A stretch of DNA of 64,000 bases. Origin: Rheinheimera texasensis DSM 17496 (GTDB taxonomy: Bacteria > Pseudomonadota > Gammaproteobacteria > Enterobacterales > Alteromonadaceae). The notes beneath the pieces are model-generated. The model saw nothing but the letters and a program-made list of their open reading frames with translations, made no database searches and had not been told where the DNA came from. The position numbers and the translations under genes are program-made. The stretch covers positions 930,001-994,000 of the forward strand of contig NZ_JONU01000007.1 in assembly GCF_000711985.1 (NCBI RefSeq), read 5' to 3'. Within the stretch, counting starts at the first letter, position 1, and each line of letters begins with the position of its first letter. Shown here piece by piece: positions 57,919 through 64,000 of the stretch.

Positions 57919-60312
57919 ATGCCTGTCCTGAACTATCTCGCCATGCCGTTGAATTTCCGTCCGGTAATGCGCCGGCAAGTTTTGCCTAAACTGCTGAGTT
58001 GCCTGCTGTTATTGCCCGCAATCTCGGCGTTGGCTCAAGATAAAGTACAAAATAGCACAGCGCCGGCAAGCTTCGCCAAAGAGCCAGCGGCACTGGTATA
58101 TCCGTTTTTGGATACCGCCAACAGCCGCTGGTTTTATTTCTCCTCAGCAGCGCGGCCTTTTGGCATGGTCAGTTTGTTTCCTGATACCGCCATCGACGGT
58201 GAATGGGGTAGCGGTTATCGTTATCACGAGCCGACAGTCAAAGGTTTTAACCATATCCACGAATGGCAATTGGCTGGTTTATCGCTGATGCCACTCTCAG
58301 ACGAGCGTTCGTTGGCTGAACAAAAAGCCGATTACGCTTCTGAGTTTTCGCATGACACTGAACAAGTCCGGCCCGGTTTTCATCAGTTGCAATTAAGCCG
58401 CTACGGTATCAAAGTTGACCTGACCGCCACCTCCCGCGTCGGTTTTTCGCGTTATCAGTATCAAAAAGCCAAGTCGCAACAGCTGCTACTGCAATTAGGC
58501 GGCGTGCAGGGCCCTTCTAAGCTTGGCCATGCTGAAGTCTGGCAAATCGACGCACAAAACATCGCCGGTTTTATCACCAATCAAGGCACAGAGCGGCGCG
58601 TCAAACCGGTCAAAGTGTTTTTCCACCTGGCGTTTTCCACACCGGTGCAGCAGTTTGATGCCTGGCGCGGCGACATGTTATTTGCCAATGTCAGTGGCAT
58701 CAGCGGCGACAACACCGGGGTGCGGCTGAGTTTTCAAAGCAAAGACCAGACTGTGTTGGTCAAAGCCGGTTTTTCTTATGTCTCAGCTGACAATGCCCGG
58801 TTAAATTTGAATACTGAACAGCCCGGCTGGGATTTTGCCGGCACCAGCGCGCAAGCCTATAACGAGTGGAACCAACTGCTATCACGCATTCAAATCAAAG
58901 GCGGCAGCGAACAGCAGCAACGGCGCTTCTACACTGACCTGTGGCACGCGTTGCAAGGCCGGCGTGTGGTTTCCGACGTCAATGGTCAATATGCCGATTT
59001 ATCAGGTTTTGCACCTAAAGTCCGGCAGTTGCCGCTTGATAGCCAAGGCCAGCCCAAATTTGCTATGCATAACTCAGATTCATTCTGGGGTGCGCAGTGG
59101 ACCATCGCGACTTTATGGCCGCTGGCTTTTCCGGAAAAAGCAACAGCGCTGGGGGAAAGCTTGATCCAATACGGCCGGGATTTTGGCCTGATCCCACGCG
59201 GTCCGTCCGGTGGGCAAGACACGCTGGTGATGCCCAGCGTGCCGATGACACCGTTTTTAGTTTCGCTGGCACAAAAAGGTCTACTACAAACCACAGCAAC
59301 CGAGCTGCTGCCGATGTTAGAGAAAAACCACAGTAGCGCGGGCCTGATGGCCAAAGCTGGCTACGAGCACTATAGCGCCACCGGCGGCGGCTTCAGTTAT
59401 TACCTTCAACGCGGCTATGTACCCTACCCGCTGCCGGAATCCGAAAGCAGTTACGGCAGCCACAGACGCGGTGCCGGTCAGACTCTGGAATATGCCTATC
59501 AGGATTTCGCGCTGGCGCAGCTGGCGATAAAAGCCGGCGAAACAGACATCGCCGGGGAATACCTCAAGCGCAGCCAAAACTGGCAGAATTTGTATGACGG
59601 CAAAACCGGGTATATCAGACCCAAGGAAGTGGATGGCAATTGGCGCACACCTTTTGACCCACTGGAATACGAAGCCGGTTTTATCGAATCCAACGCCGCT
59701 CAGGCCAGCTGGTTTGTCCCCCATGATATTGAAGGCCTGGCCAAACTTATGGGTGGCAAAACCGCCTTAATTAACCGGCTGCAACAGGCGTTTGAACAGG
59801 CCGCCAAACAGGATTTCACTGCCGGCACCGCGCATGCGCAGGAAGGCCATCCGGAATATCGCCGCACGCCCATCAACTATGGCAACCAGCCCAGTATCCA
59901 AACCGCATTTATCTTTGCTGCGGCCGGCGATGTGGCGAAAACGCAATATTGGTCACGCCGGATCAGCGACACTGTGTATAGCCATTTAAGCCCGGAGCGT
60001 GGGTACAATGGCGATGAAGATCAGGGCCTGATGGGTAGCCTGGCTGTGCTATTGAAACTCGGTTTATTCCAGTTAAGTGGTGGCTTAGAGGCCGACCCGG
60101 TGTATCAGCTCGGCAGCCCGTTATTTGACGAAGCCTGCCTGCAACTGGCCGGCAAACGCAGCTTCTGTATCAAGACCTTGAACAACAGCCCCGAGCGGCC
60201 TTATATCCGCCAAATCAAATTGAATGGCAAAGTGCTGTCACGTACTTATCTGCTGCACAGCGAGATTATGGCCGGCGGTGAGCTGGAACTGCAGATGGCC
60301 GCGCAGCCATGA
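57919..60312 (+). CDS. GH92 exo-alpha-mannosidase
   Basis: 797 residues from ATG 57919 (AAAGGAGCTGG ahead). Signal peptide PKLLSCLLLLPAISALAQ. The N-terminal beta-sandwich (about 45-290) contains DTANSRWFYFSSAARPFGMVSLFPDT and GFNHIHEWQLAG; the helical barrel has SDSFWGAQWTIATLWPLAFPE near 380, GAGQTLEYAYQDFALAQLA near 515 (catalytic-type Glu), INYGNQPSIQTAFIF near 655 (GNQPS where many have GNEPS) and GDEDQGLMGSLAVLLKLG near 700 (acidic pair). GH92 enzymes are Ca-dependent exo-mannosidases acting on N-glycans, yeast mannan or mannose-phosphate links. Secreted; regulated by the GntR gene before it. Overlaps the phosphatase gene by 4 bp. Confidence 0.92.
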   Translation: MPVLNYLAMPLNFRPVMRRQVLPKLLSCLLLLPAISALAQDKVQNSTAPASFAKEPAALVYPFLDTANSRWFYFSSAARPFGMVSLFPDTAIDGEWGSGYRYHEPTVKGFNHIHEWQLAGLSLMPLSDERSLAEQKADYASEFSHDTEQVRPGFHQLQLSRYGIKVDLTATSRVGFSRYQYQKAKSQQLLLQLGGVQGPSKLGHAEVWQIDAQNIAGFITNQGTERRVKPVKVFFHLAFSTPVQQFDAWRGDMLFANVSGISGDNTGVRLSFQSKDQTVLVKAGFSYVSADNARLNLNTEQPGWDFAGTSAQAYNEWNQLLSRIQIKGGSEQQQRRFYTDLWHALQGRRVVSDVNGQYADLSGFAPKVRQLPLDSQGQPKFAMHNSDSFWGAQWTIATLWPLAFPEKATALGESLIQYGRDFGLIPRGPSGGQDTLVMPSVPMTPFLVSLAQKGLLQTTATELLPMLEKNHSSAGLMAKAGYEHYSATGGGFSYYLQRGYVPYPLPESESSYGSHRRGAGQTLEYAYQDFALAQLAIKAGETDIAGEYLKRSQNWQNLYDGKTGYIRPKEVDGNWRTPFDPLEYEAGFIESNAAQASWFVPHDIEGLAKLMGGKTALINRLQQAFEQAAKQDFTAGTAHAQEGHPEYRRTPINYGNQPSIQTAFIFAAAGDVAKTQYWSRRISDTVYSHLSPERGYNGDEDQGLMGSLAVLLKLGLFQLSGGLEADPVYQLGSPLFDEACLQLAGKRSFCIKTLNNSPERPYIRQIKLNGKVLSRTYLLHSEIMAGGELELQMAAQP

Positions 60313-61007
60313 GCGTGGGCGCTAACACAGCCATGAGCTCGTGCATGCAAGAGCCGGCAACTCGCATCCGCGCTGTGCTGTTTGACAACGACGGCACCCT
60401 GGTTGACAGCGAATATCTGTGTAATCTGGCATTGCAGCAACAATTTGCCGATTACGGAATAAACATATCGCTGGATGAGTTGCTGCTGCATTACCGCGGC
60501 GGCAAGCTCAGTGATATTTTCAGCAGGCTGTGTCTGGCCCATCACATCAGCCGGCCGGCAAACTATGAAACCGAATACCGCGCCCGTTTGCAGCAGCTGT
60601 TTACCAAAGCGTTGCAGCCAATTGCCGGCGCTGCTGCTGTGCTCGAACAGCTCAAACAACAACAGTTACAGCTGGCTGTGGTCAGCAACGGGCCGCAAAG
60701 CAAAATGCGCTTTACGCTGGCGCATTGTGGTTTGCTTGCATATTTCTGCGATAACAACGAACCTCAGCGGCTGTTCAGCGCTTATGACTGCAATTTGTTT
60801 AAACCAGATCCGGCGCTTTATCTGTATGCGATCAAGGCGTTAGGGCTGGAGAGCGCTGAATGTGTGATAGTCGAAGACAGCCCAACCGGTGTACAGGCCG
60901 GCCTTGCGGCCGGGGTGAAGACGTTTTTCTTAAATCACTACGCCGAGCCTTGCCCGGCCGGCGCTATTGAGATTAAGCAGCTGTCAGACTTGCTGACAGC
61001 GCTTTAA
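60309..61007 (+). CDS. HAD-family phosphatase (YieH-like)
   Basis: 232 residues, HAD-IA. Nucleophile motif RAVLFDNDGTLVDSE near 21-35 (D-N-D-G-T), cap domain about 40-100, motif II VVSNGPQSKM near 121, Lys in LFKPDPALYLYA near 160 and acidic motif VEDSPTGVQAG near 182. Closest to E. coli YieH (6-phosphogluconate phosphatase) by wording (VVSNGP..KM, FKPDPAL). Start overlaps the GH92 stop (ATGA), so it belongs to that operon; it may remove phosphate from a sugar phosphate of the pathway. A later start at ATG 60333 or 60345 cannot be excluded. Confidence 0.85.
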   Translation: MSVGANTAMSSCMQEPATRIRAVLFDNDGTLVDSEYLCNLALQQQFADYGINISLDELLLHYRGGKLSDIFSRLCLAHHISRPANYETEYRARLQQLFTKALQPIAGAAAVLEQLKQQQLQLAVVSNGPQSKMRFTLAHCGLLAYFCDNNEPQRLFSAYDCNLFKPDPALYLYAIKALGLESAECVIVEDSPTGVQAGLAAGVKTFFLNHYAEPCPAGAIEIKQLSDLLTAL

Positions 61008-61018
61008 AGTGAACAATC

Positions 61019-62101
61019 TCAGGCTTTGCACAAATGCACTGTGACTTCTTCGCGGTCATGGAATAAATGCCGCGCCTGGAATTTCACTTTGATGCCGGCT
61101 TCGTCAAAACGTTGCTGCATTTCTGCCAGCACTTCCTGCACGGTTTCATAGCGTTTTTTCATTGGCAGTTTCAGGTTAAAAATACTTTCCTGACACCAGC
61201 CGTTAATAAGCCAATCGCAAATCAGCTGACCAACCCGCTGCGGTTTTTCAATCATGTCGCAGACCAGCCAATACACGTTCTTTTTCTCCGGTTTGTATTT
61301 AAAACCGTCGACCATATAGTGTTTAACCTGGCCGGTCATCATCAGGCTTTCTGCCATAGCGCCGTTATCAATCGACACCACCATCATCGAGCGTTTCACC
61401 AGCTGATAAGTCCAGCCGCCCGGACAAGCGCCTAAATCCACCGCCCGCATGCCGGATGCTAAGCGGGTGTCCCACTCATCACGCGGAATAAATTCCAAGA
61501 AGGCTTCTTCCAGTTTCAGCGTGCTACGACTTGGCGCATCAGACGGAAATTTCAGCCGGCGGATGCCGTTTTCCAGCGAATTGTTATTCTCCGGATAAGA
61601 CACAGCCAACAAGGCTTTTTGCCCGCTTTGCATAAACATATGCAGCACAGGCGCACGCAGATTTTCTTTTTTCAGCATCAGACCAGCCTGACGCAGGCTC
61701 TGGCGCAGCGGCACTGTCAGTTTGCGCGCCAGCGTTGACAGCTCTTTGCCATCGTTGGTATCCGGATATTCAATCCTGAGTTCACCGATACTGCTAATTT
61801 CACTGCCCTCTTCGACGCTACGCAGAGTTTCCAGTACAGGCGTTACCCTGTCGCCTGCCGGCAATTCCAGCCAGTCGCCAATCACTAAGGCCCACTGGCG
61901 GACAAAAATCAGTTTGGAAAACGGGAAATCGCTGAAAAAGCGCTCTAAAGCTGCGCCGTCATAAGCTTCGAAAATGATAAAAGCGTCGTTGGCTTTGAGT
62001 TTGCAATACCCAAAAACACCAAACTGGCCGGCTTTATCCTGAATTTCTGCCGCGCATTCTTTTTCAAAACCTGAACGACAGTAGAGCAATAATTGTTTCA
62101 T
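61019..62101 (-). CDS. rlmM: 23S rRNA 2'-O-ribose C2498 methyltransferase
   Basis: 360 residues from ATG 62101 (E. coli 366). N-terminal THUMP-like region (KQLLLYCRSGFEKECAAEIQ) and a C-terminal Rossmann methyltransferase: MRAVDLGACPGGWTYQLVKR near 215-233 (SAM motif with PGG), VVSIDNGAMAESLM near 238, and YWLVCDMIEKP near 270. The longer frame to 62188 lies inside the upstream gene. The end of the DUF423 gene overlaps its start by 4 bp; this rlmM-ygdD-gcvA neighbourhood is conserved in gammaproteobacteria. Confidence 0.95.
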   Translation of the reverse strand: MKQLLLYCRSGFEKECAAEIQDKAGQFGVFGYCKLKANDAFIIFEAYDGAALERFFSDFPFSKLIFVRQWALVIGDWLELPAGDRVTPVLETLRSVEEGSEISSIGELRIEYPDTNDGKELSTLARKLTVPLRQSLRQAGLMLKKENLRAPVLHMFMQSGQKALLAVSYPENNNSLENGIRRLKFPSDAPSRSTLKLEEAFLEFIPRDEWDTRLASGMRAVDLGACPGGWTYQLVKRSMMVVSIDNGAMAESLMMTGQVKHYMVDGFKYKPEKKNVYWLVCDMIEKPQRVGQLICDWLINGWCQESIFNLKLPMKKRYETVQEVLAEMQQRFDEAGIKVKFQARHLFHDREEVTVHLCKA

Positions 62102-62511
62102 TTGTTTTTCCGCAACCAGGGCAACAGCATCAGGCCGGCCCAGCATAAAATCAGCATCTGACCACCTACCGGCGCTAACTGGCGCCAATACAGCGGTAAC
62201 TCAAATAATCCGGCCCAGACAGTGTAGACAAAACACCAGAGGCCCAGATGAAATCCTACTAACACCAGCGCCAGCAGCCAGTGCTGCGCTTTATTCAATT
62301 CGTTGCGCCGTGCGTCAGACTGGCCATACAGCGACAGCACTAATATCGCCAAGGCCTGAAACGCCAAAACCGCAGTGCTCGACACCAGCCGGCTGAATTC
62401 TTCCGTCACCATATTGAACTGGAAATAATGCGAAATTGCCGCACTCATACCAATGACGGCGGCACCATATAAGCCAGCTAAAGATAAACTGCATTTCCAC
62501 AGCGTTTTCAT
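62098..62511 (-). CDS. DUF423-family membrane protein (YgdD-like)
   Basis: About 137 residues from ATG 62511, behind AGGAGCGACCTG. Four membrane segments: LSLAGLYGAAVIGMSAAISHY, LAFQALAILVLSLYG, HWLLALVLVGFHLGLWCF and APVGGQMLILCWAGLMLLPWL; the last contains the conserved P-x-G-G-x-x-x-I-x-x-W of DUF423. Function unknown. Gene order gcvA - hydrolase - this - rlmM matches enterobacterial gcvA-ygdD-rlmM with an extra hydrolase inserted. Confidence 0.82.
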   Translation of the reverse strand: MKTLWKCSLSLAGLYGAAVIGMSAAISHYFQFNMVTEEFSRLVSSTAVLAFQALAILVLSLYGQSDARRNELNKAQHWLLALVLVGFHLGLWCFVYTVWAGLFELPLYWRQLAPVGGQMLILCWAGLMLLPWLRKNK

Positions 62512-62524
62512 CAGGTCGCTCCTG

Positions 62525-63190
62525 CTAAGTTGTAGTTCTGTGGCGGCGGATAAATTCGCCACATGCCGCTACCGCCAAACTAAAAGCCTGCTCAGCCGGT
62601 AAACCTGCCCGTTTTGGAAGCGCATAATCATGATCGGCGCCGGTTAGTTCAACAACCTGCGCTGTACCTGCCACCAGCCGCAGCGCATCAGCACTGCCAA
62701 AAGGGTCGCGGCTGCCCTGACAAAGCAATAATGGTCGCTGCAGCTGCTGCAAACACTGGCTGCGTGCTTTGACTGTCAAAGCTGCTTTTGCTGCATCTTT
62801 GGCTTGTGCCGGCGGGCACAGCGGATAACCAAACACCACACCACCTGCAACTTCTGGCGCAACTTGTGTACCAGCCAGATACAGGCTCAGCACGCGGCCG
62901 CCCAGACTTTTGCCACCAAGCCATAGCGGTAGATGATCGTCTGCAGGCACAGCAGCAATTAGCTGTTCCAGCTCTGCCAGCAACTTGTCGGCTTTAGGCG
63001 CAACCTGGCGCTTACCCAACAAGCTTTGCTGCATAAAATCAAAATTGGCAGCAAAAACCACAATGCCCTGAGCGTTTAGCAGAGGAATAAGCTGCTGAAA
63101 AAAAGCCGATTGCACAGGGGCGCCGGCGCCGTGTAACAACAATAAACGCGCACGAGGCGCCGCTACATCATGTTTGCTGACCAGCGGCAT
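62525..63190 (-). CDS. Alpha/beta hydrolase (KANL3/TEX30-like family)
   Basis: 221 residues. LLLLHGAGAPVQSAFF near 17-32 (oxyanion-loop region), nucleophile elbow LWLGGKSLGGRV near 90-101 (G-x-S-x-G), Asp in CQGSRDPFG near 157 and His in LTGADHDYALP near 185 form a plausible catalytic triad. Cytosolic; substrate unknown. Its ATG overlaps the gcvA stop (TAATG), so it is translated from the gcvA transcript. Confidence 0.85.
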   Translation of the reverse strand: MPLVSKHDVAAPRARLLLLHGAGAPVQSAFFQQLIPLLNAQGIVVFAANFDFMQQSLLGKRQVAPKADKLLAELEQLIAAVPADDHLPLWLGGKSLGGRVLSLYLAGTQVAPEVAGGVVFGYPLCPPAQAKDAAKAALTVKARSQCLQQLQRPLLLCQGSRDPFGSADALRLVAGTAQVVELTGADHDYALPKRAGLPAEQAFSLAVAACGEFIRRHRTTT

Positions 63191-64000
63191 TAATCTTGTT
63201 CCGACGCTATAGCGATATTAAATTGCTGCTCGTTAAAAGCTTCTTGCTCCTGCGCCACCAGTTTGTTCATCCAGTCGCGGAAGGCGGCGATTTTGCCAAG
63301 CTCAATCTGATTGTCGCGGCACACCAGATAATAAGCATCTTTACTTTGCAGCACATGATTAAACGGCACTATTAACCGGCCGGAATTGATGTCAGGCCGC
63401 GCCAGCACGTTGTGCGCCAGTGCCACGCCCTGACCGTGAATAGCTGCCTGCAACACCATAGCGGTGTGACTGAAAATCGGCCCCTGATTGACGTTAAAAT
63501 GTTTAAAACCCTGGCTGGTAAACCAGGCTTTCCAGGCGTCGCGGGTGCCGTCATGCAATAAAGTATGAAACCGCAAATCGGCGGGTTCGTTCAGCGGCTT
63601 GGCGCGGTTGAGCAGCATTGGCGAGCAGACCGGCACCAAATACTCGGTGTGAAGTTTGTCAGCGTGTAAATTACGCCAGCTGCCGCGACCATAATATATC
63701 GCCACGTCGACGTCGTCGGTCAAAGAGCCTTCTTCATAATCGACAGCACGGATACGCACGTCGATATCCGGGTTTAATTCGCTGAATAAACTTAAGCGTG
63801 GCACCAGCCACTGAATGGCAAAACTGGGTGGCAGGCTGACGGTCAGCGCGCCTTTGGCGCCACGCGCCAGCAGTTTTTCGGTGGCTTCGTGCAGCTGCAG
63901 GAAAATCTCTTTGATGTCGAGAAAATAACTCTGGCCTTCTTCAGTCAGCAGCAAAGAGCGGTTTTTCCGCATAAACAGCTTGAGTCCCAGATGGTCTTCC
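63190..64000 (-). CDS. gcvA: LysR-family regulator GcvA (partial)
   Basis: Truncated by the right window edge: about 269 codons remain and the HTH start is missing. The visible N-terminus EDHLGLKLFMRKNRSLLLTE and EGQSYFLDIKEIFLQLHEAT is the end of the LysR DNA-binding domain and linker; the effector domain reads GALTVSLPPSFAIQWLVPRL, VDVAIYYGRGSW, and GQGVALAHNVLARPDINSGRL. These match GcvA, the activator/repressor of the glycine-cleavage system, and the downstream rlmM neighbourhood agrees. A distinct LysR paralogue is possible. Confidence 0.85.
   Translation of the reverse strand, partial: EDHLGLKLFMRKNRSLLLTEEGQSYFLDIKEIFLQLHEATEKLLARGAKGALTVSLPPSFAIQWLVPRLSLFSELNPDIDVRIRAVDYEEGSLTDDVDVAIYYGRGSWRNLHADKLHTEYLVPVCSPMLLNRAKPLNEPADLRFHTLLHDGTRDAWKAWFTSQGFKHFNVNQGPIFSHTAMVLQAAIHGQGVALAHNVLARPDINSGRLIVPFNHVLQSKDAYYLVCRDNQIELGKIAAFRDWMNKLVAQEQEAFNEQQFNIAIASEQD

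Noticed and set aside
1-64000. CRISPR arrays, tRNA or rRNA genes, phage structural genes
   Set aside because: Looked for regular short repeats, cloverleaf ends and phage-like genes; none could be supported.

Overview
The window looks like part of a gammaproteobacterial chromosome of the Rheinheimera/Alishewanella/Alteromonadales kind. The evidence is the housekeeping synteny ubiH-pepP-ygfB // zapA-ssrS(6S RNA)-ygfA at the left and gcvA-hydrolase-ygdD-like-rlmM at the right, large TonB-dependent receptors paired with LacI regulators, and a GlcNAc module of the nagP/nagX/nagK/nagB-II type. Genus assignment is inference. No tRNA, rRNA or CRISPR was seen.

Layout. 1-10566: housekeeping and envelope genes (ubiH partial, pepP, ygfB, zapA, 6S RNA, ygfA, CorC-like protein, M28 lipoprotein peptidase, ABC1 kinase-like protein, DUF481 protein). 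10591-22358: a sugar ABC importer, a Gfo/Idh/MocA dehydrogenase, a ThuA protein, an isolated mannitol-dehydrogenase C-terminal domain and a LacI repressor, tied together by identical 18-bp palindromes; small membrane genes, two orphan solute-binding-like proteins and one apparently frameshifted gene sit among them. 22391-29698: lower inositol catabolism (iolB, RpiR regulator, divergent iolC-DUF2090 fusion, iolD, iolA), without a recognisable iolE or a certain iolG. 29752-33582: an AT-richer acquired patch with a decayed integrase-like fragment, hairpin repeats, a DUF4279 gene, a secreted-protein gene flanked by a 12-bp inverted repeat (integron-cassette-like), a GNAT gene and an orphan membrane protein. 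33583-34269: PEP-CTERM-like secreted protein.

34389-50963: one long leftward array for GlcNAc-containing glycans: TonB receptor, GH89 alpha-N-acetylglucosaminidase, NagX (HGSNAT-like), GlcNAc kinase, NagB-II, NagA, NagP, then a Ca-dependent PI-PLC-like protein, a GH28-fold protein and a PHP-domain lipoprotein, with two CAACGTTG operators upstream and a LacI gene. 51087-53792: a second TonB receptor preceded by the same palindrome as the ABC importer. 53906-54174: a 269-bp MITE-like element. 54303-61007: mannose/mannonate module (AGE-family isomerase, ManD, GntR, GH92 alpha-mannosidase, YieH-like phosphatase) with repeated GntR-type sites. 61019-64000: rlmM, DUF423 protein, hydrolase, gcvA (partial).

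How it may work together: outer-membrane uptake, GH92, GH89, PI-PLC, NagX, GlcNAc kinase/deacetylase and inositol catabolism in one neighbourhood together match the building blocks of inositol-linked glycans such as GPI anchors (mannose, glucosamine, inositol phosphate). This is the most interesting hypothesis in the window, but it is inference from gene content only.
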